64,000 bases of DNA. Source: Rheinheimera sp. MM224. GTDB taxonomy: Bacteria > Pseudomonadota > Gammaproteobacteria > Enterobacterales > Alteromonadaceae. Positions within the stretch are counted from its first letter, which is position 1; each line of letters opens with the position of its first letter. Made by a program: the position numbers and the translations under genes. The stretch is from the NCBI RefSeq assembly GCF_947090785.1, contig NZ_OX352320.1:1302001-1366000 (forward strand), in the 5' to 3' direction. The notes below the pieces were generated by a model. It was not told where the DNA came from. It was given only the letters and a program-made list of their open reading frames with translations, and searched no databases. Of this stretch, positions 15,820-24,780 are shown one piece after another.

Positions 15820-16965
15820 ATGACGTATCAGCTTATAACCTCTTCATCTGCTTTAGCTGCTTTTTGTGCGCAAGCCGCCAGTGCTGACGTCTTAGCTGTT
15901 GATACTGAATTTGTTCGCCAAACGACCTTATATCCCAAGCTTGGTTTGATCCAGCTGTTTGATGGTAAACAATTGGCCTTGGTTGATCCTTTAGCTATAG
16001 ATGACTGGAGCTCCTTGCAACAGCTGTTTGCCAATCCGACGGTCTGTAAAGTAGTGCATTCCTGCAATGAAGATTTAGAAGCCTTAGCCACTAAAAATTT
16101 GTTGCCTATATTGCCTCTGATCGACACTCAGCTGGCTGCTGAATTGGCCGGTTGGGGTGGTAGTCAGGGCTATGCCAAACTGGTGCAAAGAGTTTGTGCT
16201 ATTGAGCTGGATAAAAGTGAATCCCGCACCGACTGGATAGCGCGGCCTTTATCTGCATTGCAGTTAGACTACGCCGCCAAAGATGTAGAGCATTTACTGG
16301 ACGTGTATCAGGCGCTGAAAACTGAGCTGGTCGCAAAAGGCCAATACGAATTGTTGCTTGCAGAAGGCGAACATTTAATAGCGCGCCGTTCTTTTGGCTT
16401 GCCTTTGTCATTTCGTCATCTGGAACTGAAAAACAGTAATCTGCTGACTTCACGCGAATTGGCCATTTTGCGTGAATTGGTGATCTGGCGGCAGGAGTAT
16501 GCGCAGCAGCACGATATGGCGCTGGGTTTTATCTTTAAAGATCACCATTTACTGGATATCGCCAAACGCCGTCCTGGTAGCCTGGAGTCGATGTTTAATA
16601 TCCCGGAATTGCCTGGTCGTGAAGTGCGCCGACATGGCAAAACAGTGTTAGCTCTTATTGAACAAGCCAAAGCTTTACCACTGGAGCAATGCCCTGCGCC
16701 TTTTTATCACACTGACGTATTCCTGGGGTTTAAAGAAGAGCTGCAGAAAATTACTGATGCCATCAAGGCGGCAGCTAAAGCTTCAGGCATTTCAGCTGAA
16801 TTTATGGCCGTGCGTCGCCAAAGCACAGAATACTTTAACTGGTGTTGGCGGGTCAGTGACGAAGACAGAGCTCAATTACCTGTTCCTGAGTTTTTACGGG
16901 GATGGCGTCGTGAGATATTAATCAACCATTTACCTGTTCCTGCTCATATACAACCACTGATCTAA
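15820..16965 (+). CDS. rnd: Ribonuclease D
   Basis: A 381-residue 3'-5' exoribonuclease that trims tRNA precursors. The DEDDy residues are visible: VDTEF (Asp28, Glu30), HSCNEDLEAL (Asp85) and LDYAAKDVEHLLDVY (Tyr151, Asp155). One or two HRDC domains fill the C-terminal half (NLLTSRELAILRELVIWRQEYA onward). Length fits E. coli Rnd (375). fadD-rnd adjacency is also seen in E. coli, which supports both calls. A hairpin follows. Confidence 0.94.
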   Translation: MTYQLITSSSALAAFCAQAASADVLAVDTEFVRQTTLYPKLGLIQLFDGKQLALVDPLAIDDWSSLQQLFANPTVCKVVHSCNEDLEALATKNLLPILPLIDTQLAAELAGWGGSQGYAKLVQRVCAIELDKSESRTDWIARPLSALQLDYAAKDVEHLLDVYQALKTELVAKGQYELLLAEGEHLIARRSFGLPLSFRHLELKNSNLLTSRELAILRELVIWRQEYAQQHDMALGFIFKDHHLLDIAKRRPGSLESMFNIPELPGREVRRHGKTVLALIEQAKALPLEQCPAPFYHTDVFLGFKEELQKITDAIKAAAKASGISAEFMAVRRQSTEYFNWCWRVSDEDRAQLPVPEFLRGWRREILINHLPVPAHIQPLI

Positions 16966-17005
16966 AGCCGTTGTTGTTACGTAATACGGCGCGATTTTTA
17001 GTCTG

Positions 17006-17044
17006 GTTTAGCGCATTTTTTGCGCTAAACTCTGCTGTTTTTTT
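17006..17044 (+). terminator. Likely terminator of rnd
   Basis: Perfect 10-bp stem gtttagcgca / tgcgctaaac around ttttt (17006-17030), followed after a few bases by a long T run. Confidence 0.7.
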
Positions 17045-17083
17045 CACAAATCTGCACTGATCCTGTCAAAAAACACCTTCGTA

Positions 17084-17114
17084 ACCCTTTTGCTACATCA
17101 ACAATCAAAAGGGT
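17084..17114 (+). promoter_or_regulatory. Leader hairpin covering the ribosome site of the DUF4397 lipoprotein gene
   Basis: acccttttg (17084-17092) is fully complementary to caaaagggt (17106-17114), which includes the likely Shine-Dalgarno sequence 6 nt before the ATG. If formed in the mRNA it would limit translation. Confidence 0.4.
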
Positions 17115-17120
17115 AAAAAA

Positions 17121-18494
17121 ATGATGAAATTGACAATGAAGTCGCTCGCAATGGGCGCAGCCTTTTTATTGGTCGGTTGTAACAATTCCGACAATGACTT
17201 GCCTGCAATACCAGAAAAGCCTTCCAGTGTGTCTGTGAAAGTTGTACATGCGGTGTCAGACGCCCCTGATGTGTCCGTCAGCCGCACCAATGGCGTAGTG
17301 ATACCGAACTTAGCTTTTGGCGCTGTGGCAGATGCTCTGGTGGCAAGCCCAGGCGACTTTGCGTTAGCTGTGGATGCTAAATTGCCAGGTAACACAGTGG
17401 CCCGGGTTATACCTGAAACTACACTTACTCTGGCTGAAGCAACAGATTACGTCGTTTTTGCTGCAGGTAAGGCTGCCGACAGCAGTATTGAACCTATAGT
17501 AGTGTCTTTTCCACAGACTGCAGTTACCAGCGGCAATGTGCGTTTGCGTGTGGTGCACGGCGCTGCATCTGCACCCACAGTAGACGTGCATTTAACAGCT
17601 CCTGCTGATGCCTTATCTGCAGGTACTGTCGCAGCTACTTTAGAGTTCGCCGACGCAACCGGTGACGTTACAGTGCCAGCGGGTGATTATAGAGTTCGTA
17701 TCACGCCGGCAGGGGATTTAACAACAGTGGTGTACGATTCAGGCACCGTAGCCTTAGCTTCAGGTTCCGACTTAACTATTGCAGCTTTGGATAGCCGCTT
17801 TGCCGGAAATTCACCTGTGTCTTTGCTGGCCTTGGTGCAAGGTGGCAATACCAGTCTTGAGTTGTTAGATGCTGGTTCTGTATCAGCAGTGCGAGTGGTG
17901 CACGATGTATCAGATGCACCAGCTGTAGACGTATTGGTAGATGGTGCGGAAGCTATCAATGCCTTAGCTTTCCCAAACTTTACTGATTACGCTGAATTAA
18001 CACCAGACATGTACAACGTAAAAGTGGCTGCGGATGCGGATAACTCAGTGGTCGTCATTGATGCTGATCTGGAGCTGGACGCTGGTGCTTATTACACAGT
18101 GCATGCAGTAGGTTCGTTAACTGAAGACAGTATTGAGCCTCTGGTAGTTGTTGATAACCCACGCCGTATTGCGACAGCAGCACAAATCCGCGTGATCCAT
18201 GGTTCCAGCCTGGCAGGCCCGGTAGATGTTTATCTGACGGCGAATTCAGACATTTCTGCAGCCACAGCAGCGCTGAGCAATGTGCCTTTTAAAGCCGACT
18301 CAGGTTATATCCAGGTACCAGCAGGTGATTATTTTGTCACTGTGACACCAACAGGCAGTAAAACAGCAGCCATAGGTCCTGTGGCAGTGACATTAGACGC
18401 CAATAATATCTATACAGCGGTAGCTCGTGATGGGGTAGGGTTAACAGCGGATCTGGGATTGATCCTGTTGGATGACTTTAACAACGTGCAGTAG
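17121..18494 (+). CDS. DUF4397-repeat lipoprotein
   Basis: A 457-residue lipoprotein with lipobox LLVGC (Cys20). The body is built of about four beta-sandwich-like repeats, each opening with a similar strand: VKVVHAVSDAPDVSV, LRVVHGAASAPTVDVHLT, VRVVHDVSDAPAVDVLVDG and IRVIHGSSLAGPVDVYLT. This is the DUF4397 signature. Such proteins are surface or periplasmic and often lie in extracellular or adhesive contexts; no function is proven. The composition is acidic and rich in Ala, Val and Asp. A hairpin (17084-17114) covers the ribosome site AAAGGGT. The gene converges on minE and shares its terminator. Confidence 0.85.
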   Translation: MMKLTMKSLAMGAAFLLVGCNNSDNDLPAIPEKPSSVSVKVVHAVSDAPDVSVSRTNGVVIPNLAFGAVADALVASPGDFALAVDAKLPGNTVARVIPETTLTLAEATDYVVFAAGKAADSSIEPIVVSFPQTAVTSGNVRLRVVHGAASAPTVDVHLTAPADALSAGTVAATLEFADATGDVTVPAGDYRVRITPAGDLTTVVYDSGTVALASGSDLTIAALDSRFAGNSPVSLLALVQGGNTSLELLDAGSVSAVRVVHDVSDAPAVDVLVDGAEAINALAFPNFTDYAELTPDMYNVKVAADADNSVVVIDADLELDAGAYYTVHAVGSLTEDSIEPLVVVDNPRRIATAAQIRVIHGSSLAGPVDVYLTANSDISAATAALSNVPFKADSGYIQVPAGDYFVTVTPTGSKTAAIGPVAVTLDANNIYTAVARDGVGLTADLGLILLDDFNNVQ

Positions 18495-18497
18495 CAA

Positions 18498-18530
18498 AAA
18501 TGAGGCAGAGTCACAGACTCTGCCTCATTT
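18498..18530. terminator. Bidirectional terminator between DUF4397 gene and minE
   Basis: Perfect 14-bp stem aaatgaggcagagt / actctgcctcattt with a 5-nt loop, A-rich before and T-rich after, between two convergent genes. Confidence 0.9.
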
Positions 18531-18535
18531 GTTTA

Positions 18536-18796
18536 TTACTTCTTATCGTCAGGGAAAGTAACGTTTAATTCCAGCACAGACAATTGATCTGAGCTTTTTT
18601 CCAGCGATACCGATACCTGATCGTCAGCTATATCCACATACTTGCGGATCACGGCCAGAATATCGCGCTCCAGCTGCGGCAAATAATCCGGGCTGTTGCG
18701 ACGGTTGCGTTCATGGGCAACGATGATCTGTAACCGCTCTTTGGCAGTTGAAGCGGTATTTTTTTTCGTTGAACGGAAATAATCCAATAACGACAT
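18536..18796 (-). CDS. minE: Cell division topological specificity factor MinE
   Basis: An 86-residue protein that stimulates the MinD ATPase and drives Min oscillation, so that MinC blocks division only near the poles. [12 protein letters not shown] at the N-terminus (membrane-targeting helix), [15 protein letters not shown] (anti-MinCD region) and [19 protein letters not shown] (topological domain) are all typical. I use the ATG at 18796, behind GGAGG, instead of the upstream in-frame start. It begins 4 bp after the minD stop codon. Confidence 0.95.
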   Translation of the reverse strand: MSLLDYFRSTKKNTASTAKERLQIIVAHERNRRNSPDYLPQLERDILAVIRKYVDIADDQVSVSLEKSSDQLSVLELNVTFPDDKK

Positions 18797-18800
18797 TCGC

Positions 18801-19610
18801 TTAGCCTCCAAATATACGTTTCAGCAAGCCTTTTTTCTCAACATTCAAGAAACGGAAAGGCACTTCTTCGCCAAGCAAGCGGGCGACCGTGTCTAAATAG
18901 GCCTGTCCAGCATCGCTGTCCTGATCCAAAATTACTGGCTGACCTGAGTTCGACGCGTTTAATACGGCCTGAGATTCAGGGATCACACCCAAAAGTTTAA
19001 TCGCCAGAATTTCGCCGACGTCTTCGACACTCAGCATCTCGCCTTTGACTACACGCTCAGGGTTGTAGCGGGTTAACAGCAAGTGTTCTTTAATACCTGG
19101 TAAACCTTGTTCAGCGCGACGTGACTTGCTGCTTAGCATACCTAAAATACGGTCTGAGTCACGTACTGACGATACTTCAGGGTTGGTTACAACCACAGCT
19201 TCATCGGCAAAATACAACGCCATCATAGCGCCCGATTCAATACCTGCAGGCGAGTCACAGATGATGTAATCAAATTCTTCGGCTAGTTCGTTCAGAATAC
19301 GTTCTACGCCTTCTTTACTCAGTGCATCTTTATCACGGGTTTGTGAAGCGGGCAGAATAAACAGGGTGTCGATACGTTTATCTTTGATCATCGCCTGTTT
19401 TAAATTCGCTTCACCGTTAATCACGTTAACAAAGTCGTATACCACACGACGCTCACAACCCATGATTAAATCGAGGTTTCTTAAACCTATATCAAAATCG
19501 ATAATGACGGTTTTAAAACCGCGCATCGCGATGCCTGTGCCAATAGCCGCGCTTGACGTAGTTTTGCCTACGCCACCTTTACCTGATGTAACAACAATGA
19601 TTTTTGCCAT
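18801..19610 (-). CDS. minD: Septum site-determining ATPase MinD
   Basis: A 269-residue ParA/MinD-type ATPase that binds the inner membrane in its ATP form and recruits MinC and MinE. It shows the deviant Walker A KGGVGKTT (residues 11-18) and the segment [18 protein letters not shown]. Other marks are [10 protein letters not shown] (Walker B region) and the C-terminal amphipathic targeting helix GLLKRIFGG. It is the middle gene of minC-minD-minE, 12 bp after minC. Confidence 0.97.
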   Translation of the reverse strand: MAKIIVVTSGKGGVGKTTSSAAIGTGIAMRGFKTVIIDFDIGLRNLDLIMGCERRVVYDFVNVINGEANLKQAMIKDKRIDTLFILPASQTRDKDALSKEGVERILNELAEEFDYIICDSPAGIESGAMMALYFADEAVVVTNPEVSSVRDSDRILGMLSSKSRRAEQGLPGIKEHLLLTRYNPERVVKGEMLSVEDVGEILAIKLLGVIPESQAVLNASNSGQPVILDQDSDAGQAYLDTVARLLGEEVPFRFLNVEKKGLLKRIFGG

Positions 19611-19622
19611 CGCAAAATATCC

Positions 19623-20324
19623 TTAAAGCAAATCTGCTAAAACCAACTTATCGTCCTGCAACCCAATGCAAGCCGACTTACCCCAATATTCGCCTTGCAG
19701 ACTGTCACTCAACCAGTAACTTCCGGCTATGGAGATCAGTTCAGCTTCCAGCTTGTGACAAAACACGCGTTTTTGACTATCTCCGGCAGCGCCTGCTATG
19801 GCTTTACCACGCAGCGTACCGTAAATATGTATATTTCCATCGGCAATGACTTCAGCGCCGGCACCTACAGTACCACGGATCACTAAATCTGCACCTTTGG
19901 CATAAATTTGTTGGCCAGAGCGAATATTTTGCTCCACCACTTTAGTTTCCATCACAGGAGCTGCAACTGCCGCTTCTGTTTTGGCTTCTTTTTCTTTGGT
20001 TTCTTTAGCCGGTGTTTTGCTTTTGCTCAGTTGTAATGAGGCTAAACCCGCGGCCTGAGCCACTTTTTTCAGCTCAGCTGAAGCACCACATACACCCACT
20101 AATACCAGCTCAAGTTCTTTAAAAACTTGCGCAATAGCTTCGAAATCAGGAGCTTGAGTAACAGACTCGACATTAATCACCACAGGTGCGCGGTAAAAAA
20201 AGGCAGGAGCTTGTGCCAGTTTTTGTTGCAGCTGAGTTTTTACTGCAGCAGCAGACAGGTCCTGACAATACAACACAGACAGTGGAAACAAACTGCCTTT
20301 TAATTCAAAGGAATGATCAGACAT
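19623..20324 (-). CDS. minC: Septum formation inhibitor MinC
   Basis: A 233-residue inhibitor of FtsZ assembly. The N-terminal domain (about 1-105) should bind FtsZ. A Lys/Glu/Ala-rich linker ([16 protein letters not shown]) leads to the C-terminal beta-helix domain with [20 protein letters not shown] and [16 protein letters not shown], which binds MinD. It is the first gene of the min operon and diverges from ycgL. Confidence 0.94.
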   Translation of the reverse strand: MSDHSFELKGSLFPLSVLYCQDLSAAAVKTQLQQKLAQAPAFFYRAPVVINVESVTQAPDFEAIAQVFKELELVLVGVCGASAELKKVAQAAGLASLQLSKSKTPAKETKEKEAKTEAAVAAPVMETKVVEQNIRSGQQIYAKGADLVIRGTVGAGAEVIADGNIHIYGTLRGKAIAGAAGDSQKRVFCHKLEAELISIAGSYWLSDSLQGEYWGKSACIGLQDDKLVLADLL

Positions 20325-20465
20325 AGCTCAAAATGCGCACTTTATTATTTGTTTAATGACGGCAAAAATACGTGTCAGCCTTTGCTTGCTTGGTACGCAA
20401 GGCTGGTGCTTCATGTTATAGTTTGCGCCCCTGTTAGGCAAGTTAGTAAGAGTAGTTTTTGTCCT

Positions 20466-20744
20466 ATGTTATGTGTTGTTTATAAAAGTCCGAAGATGGA
20501 CCAAACCTATTTATACGTATTGCGCCGCGATGACTTTAGCGCTGTACCTGAAGCCTTACTTAAAACCTTTGGTAAACCACAACTGGTCACGCTGATTAAT
20601 TTGGCGACCAAAAGCAAATTGGCCCATGCAGATATCGATAAGGTCAGACATCAACTGACAGAGCAGGGTTTTTATTTACAGTTGCCTCCGCCGCCTGAAG
20701 ATTTACTTAAAGCGCATAAAGAGAGCCAGCCAAACAAGGAGTAA
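20466..20744 (+). CDS. ycgL: YcgL domain protein
   Basis: A 92-residue cytoplasmic protein of the YcgL family (function unclear). [16 protein letters not shown], the segment [14 protein letters not shown] and [13 protein letters not shown] match E. coli YcgL closely. I use the ATG at 20466 because the family begins MFCVIY; the frame extends upstream without protein-like content. It is divergent from minC, the same arrangement as in E. coli, and heads a run with the lytic transglycosylase gene 3 bp behind it. Confidence 0.9.
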   Translation: MLCVVYKSPKMDQTYLYVLRRDDFSAVPEALLKTFGKPQLVTLINLATKSKLAHADIDKVRHQLTEQGFYLQLPPPPEDLLKAHKESQPNKE

Positions 20745-20747
20745 CCT

Positions 20748-21896
20748 ATGAAGTTGACTCAAATTGCAGTCATTGTGGTCAGTGGCTTATTGTTGTCTTG
20801 TACCAGCACAGTGTCGGGCAAAGCCCAGGCAAAAACTGAAGCAGTAAAAACTGCGCCAGCTGCTAAAACACAAGCCGGGCAAAAAGCTCAGGCTGCTGTA
20901 GCCGCAGTGGCAACAGCCTTGCCAGCACAAGCTGCTGTGAATAAAGGCAGTTTTGAAAAGTACGCCGCTGCTTTAAAGCAGGAAGCCTTACAAAAGGGCT
21001 ATGCCAAAACACTGGTCAATGACGTATTCGCCAGCTTAAAGCATTACCAGTCTGCAGTGGTTGCTGATAAAAAACAGCCTGAATTTACTGAGACTTTAGA
21101 CACTTATTTACCAAAACGGATCAGCAAACAACGTATAGATCTGGCACGTAAATACTACAAAGAAAACCAGCAGGAACTGGAAGCCATAGGCAAAAAATAC
21201 GGCGTACAGCCGCGTTTTATCGTTGCCTTGTGGGGACTGGAAAGCAGCTTTGGTAAAATTATGGGCAACTACTCAGTGCCTTCAGCTTTAGCCACTATGG
21301 CCTATGACGGTCGTCGTGAAGCCTTTTTTAAATCAGAGTTTTTTCTGGCGCTGGATATTCTGCAACAAGGCCACGTCAAATTAGCGGATATGAAAGGTTC
21401 ATGGGCTGGTGCTATGGGCCAAAGCCAGTTTATGCCAAGTGCTTTTATGTCCTACGCTCAGGATGGTGACGGTGATGGTCATATCAATATCTGGCAAAGC
21501 CGCTCTGACGCTTTTGCCTCTATTGCTAATTATTTAAAAACCCGGGGCTGGGACAATAGTCAAACCTGGGGCAGAGAAGTAAAAGTACCAAAAAACTTTG
21601 ATTTCTCTTATGTGATCCCAAAAGGCAGCAAAGACAGAACTCAATGGCTGCAGTGGTGGGCTAAATCTGAACGTTCTTTAGCGGCCTGGCAAACTTTAGG
21701 GGTTCGTACCACTGAAGGTAAAGCATTGCCAACACGTGATGTAAAAGCTGCATTAGTGATGCCAGATGACGAACATGGCCGGGTTTATCTGGCGTACAGC
21801 AACTACCAAACGCTGATGCACTGGAATCGTTCTTATTATTTTGTCACCAGCGTAGGTTATCTGGCTGATTTAATAGTGGCGGAGGATAAAGCATGA
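20748..21896 (+). CDS. Lytic murein transglycosylase, MltB family lipoprotein
   Basis: A 382-residue lipoprotein with lipobox LLLSC (Cys18). An Ala/Lys/Gln-rich linker (about 20-70) leads to a MltB-type SLT_2 domain. ALWGLESSFGK carries the catalytic Glu, GSWAGAMGQSQFMPSAFM and GDGHINIWQSRSDAFASIANYL are family hallmarks, and a C-terminal segment with YSNYQTLMHWNRSYYF completes it. It cleaves peptidoglycan glycan strands with formation of 1,6-anhydroMurNAc at the outer membrane. The next gene overlaps by 4 bp. Confidence 0.9.
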   Translation: MKLTQIAVIVVSGLLLSCTSTVSGKAQAKTEAVKTAPAAKTQAGQKAQAAVAAVATALPAQAAVNKGSFEKYAAALKQEALQKGYAKTLVNDVFASLKHYQSAVVADKKQPEFTETLDTYLPKRISKQRIDLARKYYKENQQELEAIGKKYGVQPRFIVALWGLESSFGKIMGNYSVPSALATMAYDGRREAFFKSEFFLALDILQQGHVKLADMKGSWAGAMGQSQFMPSAFMSYAQDGDGDGHINIWQSRSDAFASIANYLKTRGWDNSQTWGREVKVPKNFDFSYVIPKGSKDRTQWLQWWAKSERSLAAWQTLGVRTTEGKALPTRDVKAALVMPDDEHGRVYLAYSNYQTLMHWNRSYYFVTSVGYLADLIVAEDKA

Positions 21897-22555
21897 GTTA
21901 CCAGCATAAAGATCTGCAAGGGCATGCCATAGACCTGCCTGCTGGCAAAGTGCTTTGTATAGGCCAAAATTATCAGGACCATATTGCTGAAATGAACAGC
22001 AAAACGGCACCAGAGGCGCTGTTTTTTATCAAACCCAGCACGGCTCTGGTTGACATCAATCAGCCTTTTCTTATCCCGGACCAGTTAGGTGCTGTGCATA
22101 ATGAAACTGAGCTGGCCGTGCTGATTAAAGCACCTTTAACCAAAGTGACTCCACAGCAAGTGCTGGACGCTGTTTGGGGTTATGGTCTGGCGCTGGATTT
22201 AACGCTTCGGGATCAGCAAAAGAAATTAAAAGAGCTGGGACGCCCCTGGGAGATTGCCAAAGGTTTTGATGGCGCTTGCCCTGTCTCTGGTTTTATTGCT
22301 GCTGATGAACTGGGTGATGTGCAACAGTTAGAGTTTAGCCTGAGGGTAAACAGTGAACTGCGCCAGCAAGGCGATACCCGCATGATGATCCGTTCTGTAA
22401 CTCAAATCATCAGCGAGATGTCGCAGTTTTTTACTTTGTTACCAGGCGATCTGGTACTGACAGGCACACCAGCTGGTGTGGGGCCACTTTATAGCGGTGA
22501 TCAGTTAGAATTAGCTCTGGCTAACAAGCTACATATTAAGACGTCAGTACGCTGA
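21893..22555 (+). CDS. Fumarylacetoacetate hydrolase family protein (YcgM-like)
   Basis: A 220-residue FAH-fold enzyme. GKVLCIGQNYQDHIAEMN, the metal-binding HNETELAVLI and LVLTGTPAGVGPL are typical. Members are acylpyruvate hydrolases, oxaloacetate decarboxylases or tautomerases; E. coli YcgM is the closest type by context, since ycgL, ycgM and ycgN are also neighbours there. The ATG overlaps the transglycosylase stop (ATGA). Confidence 0.87.
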   Translation: MSYQHKDLQGHAIDLPAGKVLCIGQNYQDHIAEMNSKTAPEALFFIKPSTALVDINQPFLIPDQLGAVHNETELAVLIKAPLTKVTPQQVLDAVWGYGLALDLTLRDQQKKLKELGRPWEIAKGFDGACPVSGFIAADELGDVQQLEFSLRVNSELRQQGDTRMMIRSVTQIISEMSQFFTLLPGDLVLTGTPAGVGPLYSGDQLELALANKLHIKTSVR

Positions 22556-22568
22556 CAGAGAGGTTGAA

Positions 22569-23066
22569 GTGTTAACAGCAAAATTCTGGGAAACAAAAAG
22601 CCTGGAACAAATGACAATTGAAGAATGGGAAGCTGTCTGTGATGGCTGCGCTAAATGTTGTCTGAATAAATTTATTGATGATGAAGACGAAGAAGCTGAA
22701 GGCCCAACCGACTACATTAAACCGGATGAGCAAGTACATTTTACCAATATCGCTTGCCGTTATCTGGACAGTCATAAATGTGCCTGCACTGTGTATGAGA
22801 AGCGCACTGTGCTGGTACCGGATTGCGTGAAGCTGACTCAGGATAATTTAAAAGACATCTTTTTTATGCCAAACAGCTGCAGTTACCGCCGTTTGCATGA
22901 AGGCCGGGGTTTACCGTCCTGGCACCCGCTTCTGAATAACGGCAAAAAAAGTCTGATGCATAAAAAACAAATGTCAGTGCGCAACAAAACCATTTCCGAA
23001 GATATGGTCGATATGGAAAAGTTTGAAGATTATATTGTGACCTGGGCTATTAACGATCTGGATTAA
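22569..23066 (+). CDS. ycgN: YcgN/UPF0260 cysteine-cluster protein
   Basis: A 165-residue protein of the YkgJ-type cysteine cluster family. CDGCAKCC (Cys24, 27, 30, 31) plus later Cys in FTNIACRYLDSHKCACTVYE and VPDCVKL may bind zinc or an iron-sulfur cluster. SWHPLL is also conserved. The function is unknown. The start is a GTG with GAGAGG upstream, 13 bp after the FAH gene, so the four genes from ycgL probably form one transcript. Confidence 0.9.
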   Translation: MLTAKFWETKSLEQMTIEEWEAVCDGCAKCCLNKFIDDEDEEAEGPTDYIKPDEQVHFTNIACRYLDSHKCACTVYEKRTVLVPDCVKLTQDNLKDIFFMPNSCSYRRLHEGRGLPSWHPLLNNGKKSLMHKKQMSVRNKTISEDMVDMEKFEDYIVTWAINDLD

Positions 23067-23132
23067 CAATTTTCAGTATCGGTTCAGTTGGGCAAGTAAA
23101 AATAGCGTTTTTTGATTTAGAGGGTGGTGGTT

Positions 23133-23738
23133 GTGCAAGAAGCCATGCAGATTTTGCATCAGTTAAAACAGTTAATGGCCACTTTTAGTCCGGCCATAGT
23201 GCAGATGGTGATCAGTGCAATCATCATTTTGATTTACATAGTTTTGAGCCGTCGTATTGCGCCTTTTGTCTACCGCACTATAGCTGCCAGCGTATTAAAA
23301 GATGAAATGAACCGCCGTGCTTTAGTGGTGTTTCATATTCTGCTGTTTTTACTGCTGGTTGTTGTTCTGAGTGTGGTGTGGGGCATCGACATCAAAGGTT
23401 TGCTGGTTCTTGCGTCTTCAATGATTGCAGTGATAGGTGTGGCGTTATTTGCCGCCTGGTCGCTGCTGAGCAACATCACCGCCTTTTTTATCATGTTAGG
23501 CCAGCGTAATTTCGCGCCAGGTGCTGAAGTGAAAATTATCGATGGTGCGAACCATGTTGAAGGCAAGGTAGTGGAGATCAACTTGTTCAGCACAGTGCTG
23601 CTGACCAAAAATAACGAGCAGGTGGTCTATCCGAATAACCTGATCGTGTCCCGTCCTGTCATAGTGCAGCATCAGTTCAGAGCGGATAAAAACAAAATGG
23701 TAAATAGATGGCGGCGTAGACACCCTGATCACCGTTAA
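23133..23738 (+). CDS. Small MscS-type mechanosensitive channel
   Basis: About 201 residues, with three hydrophobic segments at about 20-40, 70-95 and 100-125 and then the MscS beta domain. FAAWSLLSNITAFFIM is the pore helix region, followed by FAPGAEVKIIDG, VEGKVVEINLFSTVLLT and EQVVYPNNLI. It lacks the large C-terminal alpha/beta part of E. coli MscS (286), as small paralogues do. It should open on membrane stretch. Several GTG codons are possible starts (23124, 23127, 23133); AGAGGG at 23119-23124 best fits 23133. Confidence 0.82.
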   Translation: MQEAMQILHQLKQLMATFSPAIVQMVISAIIILIYIVLSRRIAPFVYRTIAASVLKDEMNRRALVVFHILLFLLLVVVLSVVWGIDIKGLLVLASSMIAVIGVALFAAWSLLSNITAFFIMLGQRNFAPGAEVKIIDGANHVEGKVVEINLFSTVLLTKNNEQVVYPNNLIVSRPVIVQHQFRADKNKMVNRWRRRHPDHR

Positions 23739-23746
23739 CCTGCCTT

Positions 23747-23772
23747 AGGGTCAGAGCTTTGGCTCTGACCCT
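23747..23772. repeat. gggtcagagc hairpin, copy 1
   Basis: Perfect 11-bp inverted repeat agggtcagagc-tttg-gctctgaccct just downstream of the MscS gene; likely acts as a transcription terminator (T-rich sequence follows). Same family as 23864-23888, 36584-36609 and 36680-36703. Confidence 0.8.
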
Positions 23773-23863
23773 ATTATTTCTACACTGTTCGTCACTTGCT
23801 CGAAGCATCCAGCTCTATTTTGGAGTCAAACAAAAACAAGATTTTGATTGTTCTCCTACTTGT

Positions 23864-23888
23864 GGGTCAGAGCCAATGGCTCTGACCC
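23864..23888. repeat. gggtcagagc hairpin, copy 2
   Basis: Perfect 11-bp inverted repeat gggtcagagcc-aat-ggctctgaccc. Its last base is part of the cysZ stop codon on the minus strand (23888-23890), so it forms the immediate end of that gene. Confidence 0.8.
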
Positions 23889-24601
23889 TATGGCAACCGC
23901 AAGGCTTCTCTGAACTTATCTACCCACATAGCCGTAGCGCCACAAACAGCGACCGGCATAATCAGTAAGTTAATCAGCGGCACCAAACTCAGCACATAAA
24001 CACTGATGCCAAAACCATAACTGTGTTTCCACTGCAGCTTTAACGCCTTTCTCATGGTAGTAAAAGGTACTTTATGGTTATCAAAAGGATAGTCACAGTA
24101 CTGAATAGCCAGCATCCAGCTGCAGAATAAAAACCATAACAGCTGGCCTATGCCAGGCAATATAAAAAACAGCAGTAAAAAACCTATGGCGCGCGGCAAA
24201 CAATAGACAAACTTTTGCCATTCACGTCCCAGCATACGTGGCACATCTTTTAAAAATGCAGCCAGTCCCTGATCCGGTAAGGGCTGACCTGTTAAATACA
24301 GTTCTGTTTTTTCCGCCAGCAAGGCATTAAAAGGTGCTGCGATAAAATTGGCCACCATGGTAAAAGTTAAAGCTAACCCCATCACAATAGAAAACAGTGC
24401 CAAAGGCCAGACTAAAAAGCCGATAAAACTCAGCCAGTCCGGCAGGGTTGCCACCACCTGATCGACCCAACCACCTAACTGACTGAATAAATAGCCAAAA
24501 GCCAAAGCAAACAGCACCAGATTGATGCACAGTGGCACCACCACATAACGTTTTAAGCCTTTGACCCGAATTAAGTTCAGGCCTTTCATTAAATAATGCA
24601 T
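23888..24601 (-). CDS. cysZ: Sulfate transporter CysZ
   Basis: A 237-residue inner membrane sulfate uptake protein feeding cysteine synthesis. It has about four to six hydrophobic helices. Characteristic segments are ANFIAAPFNALLAEK, AWKDVP-like FLKDVPRMLGREWQKF, WMLAIQYCDYPFDNHKVPF and LINLLIMPVAVCGATAMWVD, very close to E. coli CysZ. I set the start at the ATG at 24601, with TAGGAG about 9 nt upstream. The open frame extends to 24721 but that part is not CysZ-like. It is divergent from smc. Confidence 0.9.
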   Translation of the reverse strand: MHYLMKGLNLIRVKGLKRYVVVPLCINLVLFALAFGYLFSQLGGWVDQVVATLPDWLSFIGFLVWPLALFSIVMGLALTFTMVANFIAAPFNALLAEKTELYLTGQPLPDQGLAAFLKDVPRMLGREWQKFVYCLPRAIGFLLLFFILPGIGQLLWFLFCSWMLAIQYCDYPFDNHKVPFTTMRKALKLQWKHSYGFGISVYVLSLVPLINLLIMPVAVCGATAMWVDKFREALRLP

Positions 24602-24780
24602 CCATTGAACTCCTACAGGAACGAATGAGCCGAGCATATAGGCCATGTATCTGAGTCGCAAGAAGAAATCCGTAAGCAACTTTTTCAGTGTCCGAATACA
24701 AAGCGGCCGTGACAGCAGCACTGCTGTTCTGTTACATTCACTTTTGTTAACAAAACCTCGGCCTTATTGTTCAGGGACAG

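Noticed and set aside
23124..23132. Upstream GTG codons as start of the MscS gene
   Set aside because: They overlap the AGAGGG ribosome site, which better serves the GTG at 23133; the choice remains uncertain.
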